Source: Desulfobulbaceae bacterium (GTDB lineage Bacteria > Desulfobacterota > Desulfobulbia > Desulfobulbales > Desulfocapsaceae). Taken from it: a stretch of DNA of 7,627 bases. This document shows, in pieces, positions 1 to 6,731 of this stretch; position 1 is the first letter of the stretch; every line of letters starts with the position of its first letter. The notes beneath the pieces were generated by a model. The model saw only the letters and a program-made list of their open reading frames with translations, searched no databases and was not told the DNA's origin. The translations under genes were made by a program, and so were the position numbers. The DNA lies in assembly GCA_031256095.1 (NCBI GenBank), contig JAIRRG010000027.1, positions 1 through 7,627 of the forward strand, given 5' to 3'.

Positions 1-2
1 TG

Positions 3-119
3 AACATCACGAACAGCGACAAGCCTCTTACCTTTGACAAACCGCCGGTACCAACTCTCGAAGAAACCGGCCTGGCGCAGTTCTGGAAAGAAAACGATTT
101 TCCGAAAGAAAATTATTAA
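3..119 (+). CDS. C-terminal end of an unidentified protein (partial)
   Basis: The frame is open from the window edge (first full codon at 3) to a TAA at 117-119, giving 38 residues. They include PVPTLEETGLAQFW and finish KENDFPKENY. There is no ATG in frame inside the window, so the gene starts upstream. The tail is hydrophilic and charged, with no membrane segment or recognisable motif, and I do not recognise the family. It is on the same strand as the DUF2339 gene, but the 88-nt gap with a strong promoter argues that the two are separately transcribed. The call rests only on the open frame and its protein-like composition. Confidence 0.55.
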   Translation, partial: NITNSDKPLTFDKPPVPTLEETGLAQFWKENDFPKENY

Positions 120-162
120 GGCCGCCCTACTCTATGGCGACCTCTCAAAGGACGCTTATGTC

Positions 163-171
163 TGCTATAAT
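163..171 (+). promoter_or_regulatory. Extended -10 promoter for the DUF2339/DUF3999 genes
   Basis: The sequence TGCTATAAT is a perfect TATAAT hexamer at 166-171 with the TGn extension at 163-165. The -35 region is poor: with an 18-nt spacer, CTCTCA at 142-147 matches TTGACA at three positions. This is acceptable because extended -10 sigma-70 promoters depend little on the -35. Transcription would begin near 178, leaving a leader of about 30 nt before the ATG at 208. No transcript data are available here. Confidence 0.55.
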
Positions 172-207
172 TTTTGAGATTCCTTTATTTTTTATGGATA
201 GATTCTT

Positions 208-3200
208 ATGGATGGACTGATCCCGATAGGAATTCTGGCGGCGCTATTTTATGTCATCATAATGCCGATTTTGACATTCATAGCGTTATCACGCGGCAAC
301 ATCCTGAGAAAAGAACTGGAAGATTTGCAACGCCATCTGACCGTCATAGCGGAACGCCTGACTACCCTGGAGCGATTACAGGCATGGCGGCAAGGATCTG
401 AACACACAGGTACCGAGGAGAGAACAACTGAACAAGGGCAACAAGGACAGCCGGAAAGCCGGGAAAAAGAATTTTCCGCGCCTACTGCCGCCGAAGCACC
501 ACCCTCTCCGGAACAGCCAACAACGGATCAGGCTTTCGTTTTTACGGGGAGTCCTTCCGGTCCCAAGCATCCTTCCTTTTCCCCGCTGGAGGTTGAGGAC
601 ATTTCCAACTCCATGCCGGAACTTCCTACGGTTTTTACTCCACCTCTGGCCGCTCCCCGACCCACCCCGGCGGCAGAAACCGCCCAGGCTTCTCATGCCG
701 TCCAAGCGCCGAAAACTCCTCCAGCCGCGCCCGAAGCCATGCCCACGGCAACCGACCGGAAATGGCTGGAGCGTTTTTTTGCCTGGTGCATCGGCGGCAA
801 TCCCATGGTGCGCGTCGGCATACTGATCCTTTTCTTCGGCGTTTCTTTCTTGCTCAAACTGGTAGTAAACCATGGCTTATTTCCGCTTGAGCTGCGCCTA
901 TCTTGCGTGGCTTTAGGCGCGGCAGCCTTGCTCGGCATCGGCTGGAGGTTACGGGACAAACGCCGGAATTACGGCCTGCTGCTGCAAGGCGGCGGTGTCG
1001 GCATTCTGTATCTGGTGATCTACGCCACATTCGCCTATTTCAAACTGATCCCGCCAGCATACGCCCCGCTAGCTTTTCTTTTGTTGTTCGCCGTCTGCGC
1101 CTTGTCAGCCTTCCTGGCGGTGCGGCAAGATGCCTCCGCCCTGGCGGTGATGGGGATGACGGGCGGCTTCGCCGCGCCGGTGCTGATTTCCACCGGTAGC
1201 GGCAATCATATCGCCCTGTTCAGCTATTTCGCCCTGCTCAACGCCGGCGTGCTCGGCATTGCCTGGTTCCGCGCCTGGCGCCCCCTCAATCTATTGGGAT
1301 TTGTCTTCACGCTCGGCGTCGGCTCTGCATGGGGCATGAAGTATTACACGCCCGCGCATTTGCCAAGCGTCGAATTCTTCCTCGTCCTGTTTTTTCTCTA
1401 TTATGTTTCCGTCGCGCTTTTGTACGCGATACGGCGCCAAGTGGAACTGAAACGCTACGTTGACGGCGCGCTGGTATTCGGTGCCCCGATTGCCTTCAGC
1501 CTGCTGCAAACACAACTCGTCAGTAAAATCGAATTCGGCATGGCCTGGAGCGCCCTTGCCCTCGGCGCCTTTTACCTGCTCCTGGCAGCCTGGCTGGCAC
1601 GCTATCGTCTGGAGCGCCTGCGTCTCCTTTTTGAGGCCATGCTGGCGCTTAGCGTTTTGTTCCTGACTCTGGCCGTGCCGCTGGCCTTCGAAGGCACACG
1701 GCTAACCGCGGCCATCTGGGCGGTCGAAGGCGCGGGACTGTGCTGGGTCGCCGTGCGGCAACGGCGAATACTGGCGCTGGCCAGCGGTTTGGCTTTGCAA
1801 ATTTTCGCCGCCGTTTCATTTTTCTTTGATCGCACTGGCGGCATTCCTCCTGGAGCGCCGCTGGCGCTCAACAGCTGGTACCTCGGCGCCTTGATGCTGT
1901 CGCTATCGGCCTTCTTTTGCGGCTGGCGGTTGCATGGCGAGGCGGCAAGCTCATGGCCGGGCTTGATGGGGAAATTCGTGCCGCCATTATCGCTCGTCTT
2001 CACAGGCATTGGCCTGCTCTGGTGGCTCGGCGGCGGCTACATGGAAATACTGCGCTATTTCGGGCCGTTTGCCTCGAATGCTTATGCCTATCTGTTGTTC
2101 GCTGTGCTGACCGCATGGCTTGCCCACGGCGCCAGCCGCTTCTTGCGCTGGACAGTCATAGAATGGGTAGCTTTGGCGCTCTCTCCGGCACTGCTGCTTG
2201 TTGCCGCTCTTTCCTTTGTCTTCGGCTCCCAACCGCCACTTGCCGCTTGGGGACTGTATGCCTGGCCGTTGGCCGCCGTCCTGGCCTATGCCCTTCTTTT
2301 TCAGCAAGAACACCACTCCAGCCAACGGTTTTCGTCCGTCGAAATTCTAGGGCCGCCGCACGCGCTGATATTCTGGACGCTCTGTCTCGTCGCCGGACTC
2401 CAGTTTCATAGTTTCGTCGCCACGCATGTACCCGAGGGCGTCTGGCGATGGAGCAGTTGGGCGTTTTCCGGCACCTTGCTGCTGCTGGCGCTCATCCATA
2501 TCGCTCCGCGCTTCCCTTGGCCGGTTGGGCGTTTCCGTGCCCATTACCTGACGATCGGCGCCGCGCCTGTGGCATTGCTGGCCTTGGGCTGGGCATTCCT
2601 GGGGCTGGCCAGCGACGGTAATCCGGCGCCGTTACCCTATGTGCCGCTCCTCAACCCGGTCGAACTCTGTCAATTGCTCGTTTTCGCGGCGCTGTTTTCC
2701 TGGAAACGCGCCAACGAAAAATTCTTCGGCAAACTTTCCCTCGTCAACATCGGCGCTTTTTCCACATGGCTGATGATTGGCATCGCGGCTCTGCTCTTCC
2801 TCTTGCTCAACACCGCTTTGCTGCGCACGTTACACCAGTACACGGCACTTGATTATCAAGTGAGAGCGGTCTTCGCTAAACCGGACGCGCAGTTGTACTT
2901 CGTTGCCTTATGGGTCATTTTCGCCACCGCCACCAGTATGCTGTTGCTGCGGCGCGTCGATGCCTCTCGGCGGCATGTGTTTTTTGCCATCATCCTGGCG
3001 CTGCTGTCCCTGCTCTGGGCGTGGAGCGTTTTCAGCAATGTTTCCACAACCAGCGGCAAATGGGGCGCTATCCCTCTGTTCAATCCGTTTGATTTGGCGC
3101 AGGTTGGCATCATCGCCCTATCCTTTTTCGTACTATTCTGGTTGCGACCGATGGATGGCAAACTGACGTCCTCTTTACCCGCGTTTATCATCGTGGCCGG

Positions 3201-3555
3201 ATGCGGCTGTTTCCTCTGGCTGAATGCCATGCTTCTACGCGCATTGCACCATTGGCTTGACATTCCTTACCTCTTTGACGCTCTTTACGCCTCGACTACG
3301 GCACAGGCCGCCCTGTCGCTGCTATGGGGCTTTCTGGCGCTAATCCTGATGCTTTGGGCTGTGCGGCGCGCCCAACGGCTGCCATGGTTTGCCGGCATCA
3401 CCTTGCTGGTTCTGACGGTAGGCAAGCTCTTTTTCGTTGAACTTGCCCACATTGGCGGCGTCGCGCGGACCATTTCATTCATCGGCGTCGGTGTGCTGCT
3501 CCTGTTGATTGGCTACCTGGCGCCACTGCCGCCGAAAAAAAAGGAGCTTGTTTGA
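208..3555 (+). CDS. DUF2339 family polytopic inner-membrane protein
   Basis: This is a 1115-residue membrane protein of the DUF2339 family, whose biochemical function is unknown. Residues 3-28 form a first membrane segment, and 32-58 a charged, probably coiled-coil stretch. Residues 60-183 are a disordered linker rich in Pro, Ala, Glu and Gln. The conserved family core begins near 186 with FAWCIGGNPMVRVGILILFF. It continues with the LLLQGGGVGILYLVIYA block (about 257-273) and the GGFAAPVLISTGSGNH block (about 319-334). The rest is nearly continuous hydrophobic helices to the C-terminus, where a GKLFFVELAHIGG-type segment, a last helix and a Lys-rich tail (PPKKKELV) suggest a cytoplasmic end. 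The ATG at 208 is chosen because the first helix follows at once, although no clear Shine-Dalgarno precedes it. The next gene, DUF3999, begins within a few nucleotides, so the two are very likely co-transcribed and act together in the envelope. Confidence 0.93.
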   Translation: MDGLIPIGILAALFYVIIMPILTFIALSRGNILRKELEDLQRHLTVIAERLTTLERLQAWRQGSEHTGTEERTTEQGQQGQPESREKEFSAPTAAEAPPSPEQPTTDQAFVFTGSPSGPKHPSFSPLEVEDISNSMPELPTVFTPPLAAPRPTPAAETAQASHAVQAPKTPPAAPEAMPTATDRKWLERFFAWCIGGNPMVRVGILILFFGVSFLLKLVVNHGLFPLELRLSCVALGAAALLGIGWRLRDKRRNYGLLLQGGGVGILYLVIYATFAYFKLIPPAYAPLAFLLLFAVCALSAFLAVRQDASALAVMGMTGGFAAPVLISTGSGNHIALFSYFALLNAGVLGIAWFRAWRPLNLLGFVFTLGVGSAWGMKYYTPAHLPSVEFFLVLFFLYYVSVALLYAIRRQVELKRYVDGALVFGAPIAFSLLQTQLVSKIEFGMAWSALALGAFYLLLAAWLARYRLERLRLLFEAMLALSVLFLTLAVPLAFEGTRLTAAIWAVEGAGLCWVAVRQRRILALASGLALQIFAAVSFFFDRTGGIPPGAPLALNSWYLGALMLSLSAFFCGWRLHGEAASSWPGLMGKFVPPLSLVFTGIGLLWWLGGGYMEILRYFGPFASNAYAYLLFAVLTAWLAHGASRFLRWTVIEWVALALSPALLLVAALSFVFGSQPPLAAWGLYAWPLAAVLAYALLFQQEHHSSQRFSSVEILGPPHALIFWTLCLVAGLQFHSFVATHVPEGVWRWSSWAFSGTLLLLALIHIAPRFPWPVGRFRAHYLTIGAAPVALLALGWAFLGLASDGNPAPLPYVPLLNPVELCQLLVFAALFSWKRANEKFFGKLSLVNIGAFSTWLMIGIAALLFLLLNTALLRTLHQYTALDYQVRAVFAKPDAQLYFVALWVIFATATSMLLLRRVDASRRHVFFAIILALLSLLWAWSVFSNVSTTSGKWGAIPLFNPFDLAQVGIIALSFFVLFWLRPMDGKLTSSLPAFIIVAGCGCFLWLNAMLLRALHHWLDIPYLFDALYASTTAQAALSLLWGFLALILMLWAVRRAQRLPWFAGITLLVLTVGKLFFVELAHIGGVARTISFIGVGVLLLLIGYLAPLPPKKKELV
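3541..3546 (+). promoter_or_regulatory. Ribosome binding site for the DUF3999 gene
   Basis: AAGGAG lies inside the last codons of the DUF2339 gene. It is 5 nt before a TTG at 3552, which overlaps the DUF2339 stop as TTGA, and 11 nt before the ATG at 3558. The arrangement indicates translational coupling. Spacing favours the TTG and codon preference favours the ATG; the two starts differ by only two residues. Confidence 0.7.
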
Positions 3556-3557
3556 TT

Positions 3558-5120
3558 ATGAACAGAGTTGTTTTTCCCTCTTTCCTCATTTTCCTTTTTT
3601 TCATCTCGATGCTGGCAACGACGGAGGGAAAAGGGACGACGGATGCAAACCTGGAAAAAAGCTCGAAGACTGGTTTCGCCAATTTTTTCGCCCTCGAACT
3701 TGAAGGCAAGGCATCCTACTATCTGTTCGCCCTAACAACTGATGTGTATCGGGCAAGCATAAACCCCGACGGGCGCGACTTGCGCATCGTTGACGCCAAC
3801 GGCAACCTGGCGCCCTATGCCTTTGGCGGTAACATCGAGACAACTGCGGAAAGTTCCGAGGACCGGTCCTTGCATCCAGTGCCGTGGTTCCCGCTGCCGC
3901 GCGCGGAAAGTGACCAGAAAGTACAGGACGGCTTCATCATTGCCAGTGACGGCACCTTGCGCAGCCGTGAGCGTCAAGCCGAGCCCGAGCGCCGTGGCGG
4001 TGACATCGTTGACCTGAGCGGGCTTGCCGCTAACAACGACAAAAAATTTTCTCGCTTGAATGCTCTTGTCATCCACATCGGCGCCCCGGCGGCAGGAAAA
4101 GCCGATTATCTTGGCGCCGCCGAAGTGCTGGCCAGCGACGATTTGCAGAATTGGCGCCCGGTCACGACCGCACAGTTGCTGCGGCTTGACCATGGCGGCC
4201 AGCGGCTGGAACAGGAGCGAATCGATTTTGACGACATCTTTGCCGCCAGGCCACCACATTATTTGCAACTGCGCTGGCGCGTAGCACCCCCGCTTATCGC
4301 CGGCGTTGACGCCGAACTGTTGACGCCGCGGGATGGCACGGTGCCGCAGCAGCTGAACAAGCAAAGCGAATTCCGCTACTGGCGGGAAAAATTGCCTGGA
4401 CAGACAGAGTCAGGAGGAAATGTGTTTTTCGACACCGGCGGCGTTTTTCCTGTTGACCGCCTCCGCGTCCATCTTCCCCGTCTAAACACGGTAGTGCCAG
4501 TCAAACTGTATTCCCGCGCCAATGAACAGGCCCTCTGGCGGTTGATTGGCGGCGAAACGCTCTACCGGCTGCAAGGACCTGACGGTAGTGAACAGGAAAC
4601 GCCGGAAATGAGGATCGCTCTCAACCGGGATCGCCTCTGGAAAATGACCATGACCAGCGACAGCCGAGGCAGCGGTGCCGGGAACGACAAAGAGAGGAAA
4701 AATGGCGGGGAAAACCAGGAACTCGGCGGCGCACCGCTATTGTCGGTTGGCTGGAAGCCGGAGACAATAACTTTTCTTGCCGGCGGCACTCCGCCGTTTT
4801 TGCTGGCTGTGGGCAATGCCCAGGCCACAGATGCCAGCACTCCCCTTGCCCAGCTCTTGGCCGGAGACAAGCCGTACCTGGCAACGGCGCAAATCGGCGC
4901 CGCCCAGCCACCACCAGCGAACGCTCCCACCGTGGATATCCCGTCGCGGCAGAGACAAGACTTGCCGCCGGGAGAACGGATTCGCCGTTTCATCCTATGG
5001 GGCGTTTTGCTGGCCACCGTCGCCCTGCTGGCCTTCATGGCCTGGAAGCTGGCAAAACGCCTGCCACCGGCAGGAGACAGCGAAGACGATGATCGCGAGA
5101 AACAGAATGAAGAGCGGTAA
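3558..5120 (+). CDS. DUF3999 family exported, membrane-anchored protein
   Basis: This is a protein of 520 residues counted from the ATG (522 if the TTG at 3552 is used), of the DUF3999 family, function unknown. A hydrophobic signal segment spans residues 4-20, with plausible cleavage after Ala20 (SMLA/TT). A long soluble, probably periplasmic, beta-rich region follows. Its late part has the family's typical LLSVGWKPETITFLAGGTPP stretch. A single membrane helix at about 478-500 (FILWGVLLATVALLAFMAW) is followed by a short tail that is first basic, then acidic. The predicted topology is a periplasmic body held by a C-terminal anchor. DUF3999 genes are commonly found beside DUF2339 genes, as here, which supports a joint but undefined envelope role. 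The frame is intact and ends with TAA. Family assignment is from sequence recognition, not a database search. Confidence 0.9.
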   Translation: MNRVVFPSFLIFLFFISMLATTEGKGTTDANLEKSSKTGFANFFALELEGKASYYLFALTTDVYRASINPDGRDLRIVDANGNLAPYAFGGNIETTAESSEDRSLHPVPWFPLPRAESDQKVQDGFIIASDGTLRSRERQAEPERRGGDIVDLSGLAANNDKKFSRLNALVIHIGAPAAGKADYLGAAEVLASDDLQNWRPVTTAQLLRLDHGGQRLEQERIDFDDIFAARPPHYLQLRWRVAPPLIAGVDAELLTPRDGTVPQQLNKQSEFRYWREKLPGQTESGGNVFFDTGGVFPVDRLRVHLPRLNTVVPVKLYSRANEQALWRLIGGETLYRLQGPDGSEQETPEMRIALNRDRLWKMTMTSDSRGSGAGNDKERKNGGENQELGGAPLLSVGWKPETITFLAGGTPPFLLAVGNAQATDASTPLAQLLAGDKPYLATAQIGAAQPPPANAPTVDIPSRQRQDLPPGERIRRFILWGVLLATVALLAFMAWKLAKRLPPAGDSEDDDREKQNEER

Positions 5121-5261
5121 CGACTGCCAATTTTTCCCCTTAACCGCTTGTACAAATCACCGGGAACACTGCTCGACTGCTGGCGCCGCTCTTCCAAGCG
5201 GCAACTAATTGCTTCGGCACTGGCGCTAAAAGGACGGTGGACTGCCGGAAACTTTTTCCTC

Positions 5262-5266
5262 GGAGG
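5262..5266 (+). promoter_or_regulatory. Strong ribosome binding site of the zinc-ribbon gene
   Basis: GGAGG sits 7 nt upstream of the ATG at 5274. It fixes the start of the zinc-ribbon protein, even though the frame is open further back to a TTG at 5148. Confidence 0.8.
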
Positions 5267-5273
5267 AAACCAA

Positions 5274-5507
5274 ATGGGATTCTGGCAAAACCTTTTTGCC
5301 GCCACTGGCGGAAAAAACAAAGAAAACACCCACAATTTCAACCCGGCATCGCGCTATTGCCCGGCCTGCGGTGACGAATACCGCCCGGAAATCAGCCGCT
5401 GCGCCGCCTGTGGCCTGGAATTGGTTACGGGAGAGGAACGCATAGCCCGCCTGGCAACAGCGGCAAGATGTCCGCGCCGCCCTGAGCCGGGAAATCGCCG
5501 CGAGTGA
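5274..5507 (+). CDS. Zinc-ribbon protein, N-terminal part of an interrupted gene
   Basis: The frame encodes 77 residues starting MGFWQNLF, an opening common in small zinc-ribbon proteins. Residues 29-46 form a four-cysteine zinc ribbon, with CPAC at 29-32 and CAAC at 43-46. From about residue 60 the translation degenerates into a Pro/Arg-rich tail (CPRRPEPGNRRE) and stops at TGA 5505-5507. Over the same stretch the +1 frame becomes protein-like and runs on toward a second zinc ribbon, so this is best seen as the front of a longer gene broken by a 1-nt shift. The start has an excellent GGAGG site. It lies 153 nt behind the DUF3999 gene; that gap contains a perfect 6-bp hairpin (5185-5202) but no clear terminator, so co-transcription is possible. 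The role is unknown; a metal-binding structural or regulatory protein is likely. Confidence 0.7.
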   Translation: MGFWQNLFAATGGKNKENTHNFNPASRYCPACGDEYRPEISRCAACGLELVTGEERIARLATAARCPRRPEPGNRRE

Positions 5508-5838
5508 TGTGCTAACGGTTGCCCTCACCGGCGCGTTGCGCGATATGAAAGCCAGCGGTCTGGTCCTAGCCGAAGCCGGGATCGCCTGCCGCGTCACCGC
5601 CATAGCGGGTTGCGGCGGCGGCTGAAGCGGCCCCGACTTCCAGTTGGAAGTGAGAATTGAGGAGCAGGCCAAAGCTGAACAGGCATTGCGGGACAATTAT
5701 CGTAAGACCACGGGATTATCCGACCATCCGGATGCAGTCGAAGCGACGTTGGCCGCCGATTTCGCCTGCCCAGCTTGTGGAGCGCTGGCCCAGCCGACAC
5801 AGGGCCACTGCCCGGACTGCGGCATTAGGCTGGCCTGA
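5446..5838 (+). pseudogene. Continuation of the zinc-ribbon gene in the +1 frame, with internal TGA
   Basis: The frame is open from just after a TAG at 5443-5445 up to a TGA at 5623-5625. It then remains open to the final TGA at 5836-5838. The first part reads as a plausible helical domain, with DVRAALSREIAASD followed by LAEAGIACRV. That resembles the small DUF2007-type fold, where a helix precedes a GIPCRV-like strand. Around the internal stop the frame reads GCGGG-stop-SGPDFQLEV, and it ends with a second zinc ribbon (CPAC, then CPDCGIRLA). The simplest reading is the second half of the protein begun at 5274, separated by one frameshift and one nonsense codon, hence a pseudogene. The alternatives are an assembly error at the shift, a selenocysteine at the TGA, or re-initiation at GTG 5509, two nucleotides past the upstream stop. 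The DUF2007-like comparison is from memory. Confidence 0.6.
5636..5651 (+). promoter_or_regulatory. SECIS-like hairpin downstream of the in-frame TGA
   Basis: ACTTCC (5636-5641) and GGAAGT (5646-5651) pair perfectly around an AGTT loop. The loop begins 17 nt after the TGA at 5623-5625 and has G as its second base. Bacterial SECIS elements are small stem-loops in the coding region just after the UGA. They have a short apical loop with an early G, at roughly this distance. No bulged U is seen in the stem. A 6-bp palindrome can arise by chance, so this is only a candidate. Confidence 0.3.
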
Positions 5839-5916
5839 TTAAAACTGATTCCTTCATGGCCAGCGCATCTCGATAACTCATCAAATGATATTGTATCTGC
5901 CATATAGGAGGGCATT

Positions 5917-5949
5917 GGCGCCAAGCCCCCATTCGGGGCGCCCTTTTTT
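5917..5949 (+). terminator. Rho-independent terminator after the zinc-ribbon gene
   Basis: GCCCC (5925-5929) pairs with GGGGC (5935-5939) around a CATTC loop. Alternatively GGCGCC at 5917-5922 pairs with GGCGCC at 5937-5942. Either hairpin is followed by six T residues at 5944-5949. It lies 79 nt beyond the final zinc-ribbon stop and would end the plus-strand cluster before the yiiX-like gene. Confidence 0.7.
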
Positions 5950-5979
5950 GCTGACCTCCTTGGCGGCGAGAAAAAGAAA

Positions 5980-6008
5980 GTGACATTCTTTTCGCTGTCG
6001 GAAATTAT
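5980..6008 (+). promoter_or_regulatory. Possible sigma-70 promoter of the yiiX-like gene
   Basis: GTGACA at 5980-5985 matches the -35 consensus at five of six positions. It is 17 nt from AATTAT at 6003-6008, which matches the -10 at four of six. It lies between the preceding terminator and the ATG at 6032, where a promoter is needed, and would give a leader of about 17 nt. Confidence 0.4.
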
Positions 6009-6031
6009 GAAACATTCTCAACATAACCAAC

Positions 6032-6688
6032 ATGAAGAGGATGTACCGCTTTCATTTCTTACACCGGATTAGCTGCGCCGGACTCATCGCCTGTTTTTAC
6101 CTCGTTGCCAGCATCGGCAGCGACGGCTGGGCGCATGAACTTCCGAGAGTCAATGAAGGCGACATCATCTTTCAGACTTCACGTTCGGCACAAAGCCAAG
6201 CCATACAACAGGCAACCGCTTCGCGTTACAGCCACATGGGCCTCATCCTGTTCCGGCTGGGCAAACCCTGTGTCTTTGAGGCAGCGGCGACAGTACACTA
6301 CACCCCATTGGCCGAGTGGATCGCCCGCGGCATAGGCGATCACTACGTCGTCAAGCGCCTGAAAACCGCCCAACAAACACTGACGCCGGATGCCCTGAAA
6401 AAGCTGCGTAAAACGGCTGAGACTTTTGTCGGCAAACCCTACGACCTGACTTTCGCATGGACTGATGAACGCATCTACTGCTCGGAGCTGGTGTGGAAAA
6501 TCTACGATCGCGCCCTCGGTATCCGCATTGGGAAACTGCAAAAAATCCGCGAATTCAATCTCAAAGCGCCTGCAGTCAAGCAAAAAATCCGTGAGCGCTA
6601 CGGCAACAGGATACCGCTGGAAGAAACGGTGATTGCCCCGCAGGCAATGTTCGACTCGCCCCTAGTGACGGTGGTGGCCGAACAATAA
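6032..6688 (+). CDS. YiiX-like permuted papain-fold (NlpC/P60-related) cysteine hydrolase
   Basis: This 218-residue protein belongs to the YiiX/YebB-like family of circularly permuted papain-fold enzymes. Members are presumed to cleave amide or ester bonds, but their substrates are mostly unknown. The hallmark blocks appear in order: EGDIIFQTSRSAQS (42-55), the histidine motif SRYSHMG (His68), FEA (Glu83, fifteen residues later), GKPYDLTFAW, and IYCSELVWKIY with nucleophile Cys150. The expected Cys-His-Glu set is therefore present. The first 34 residues look like a signal peptide: a basic start, a hydrophobic stretch at 15-29, and cleavage plausible after GWA34, which points to a periplasmic enzyme. 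An LIAC at 18-21 could be a lipobox, but the hydrophobic run continues past it. The start could instead be the ATG at 6041; the ribosome binding site is weak for both. It is intact and stands alone, between a terminator and the convergent dnaE. Confidence 0.92.
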   Translation: MKRMYRFHFLHRISCAGLIACFYLVASIGSDGWAHELPRVNEGDIIFQTSRSAQSQAIQQATASRYSHMGLILFRLGKPCVFEAAATVHYTPLAEWIARGIGDHYVVKRLKTAQQTLTPDALKKLRKTAETFVGKPYDLTFAWTDERIYCSELVWKIYDRALGIRIGKLQKIREFNLKAPAVKQKIRERYGNRIPLEETVIAPQAMFDSPLVTVVAEQ

Positions 6689-6696
6689 AGGCTGGT

Positions 6697-6731
6697 AGGC
6701 GATGCCCATCGCCTGTGGGATATTGGCCCAC
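6697..6731. other. Two adjacent hairpins between convergent genes
   Basis: AGGCGAT (6697-6703) pairs with ATCGCCT (6708-6714) around GCCC. Directly after it, GTGGG (6715-6719) pairs with CCCAC (6727-6731). No T run follows on either strand, so neither is a canonical terminator. They could still help separate the yiiX-like and dnaE transcripts. They overlap the zinc-ribbon relic, and part of the symmetry may come from that coding sequence. Confidence 0.3.

Noticed and set aside
194..220. Tiny ORF MDRFLWMD overlapping the DUF2339 start
   Set aside because: It has eight codons and no ribosome binding site; a chance frame in an A/T-rich leader cannot be excluded.
3732..4364. Minus-strand open frame of 210 codons within the DUF3999 gene
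   Set aside because: It is fully antisense to a recognised family protein, with no recognisable domain or ribosome binding site of its own.
5148..5273. N-terminal extension of the zinc-ribbon protein back to a TTG
   Set aside because: The GGAGG at 5262 and the typical MGFWQNLF opening support the start at 5274. The extension has no ribosome binding site and no family-like sequence.
4562..5341. Long minus-strand open frame (259 codons) opposite the DUF3999 gene and the gap after it
   Set aside because: Its product is Ser/Arg/Pro-rich without motifs, it overlaps a well-supported gene on the other strand, and its start falls inside the zinc-ribbon gene. It is a shadow frame.
5906..5911. Perfect AGGAGG Shine-Dalgarno-like site after the zinc-ribbon gene
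   Set aside because: No ATG or GTG follows at a suitable distance. The only near start is a TTG at 5915 opening a 22-codon frame that runs through the terminator.
6007..6072. Small 21-codon ORF (MKHSQHNQHEED...) overlapping the yiiX-like start
   Set aside because: It has no Shine-Dalgarno, it overlaps the signal-peptide coding region, and its ATG overlaps the proposed -10 element.
6083..6094. Lipobox LIAC in the yiiX-like signal segment
   Set aside because: The hydrophobic run before the cysteine is short and continues well beyond it, so ordinary signal peptidase cleavage after GWA34 is more likely; a lipoprotein is not excluded.
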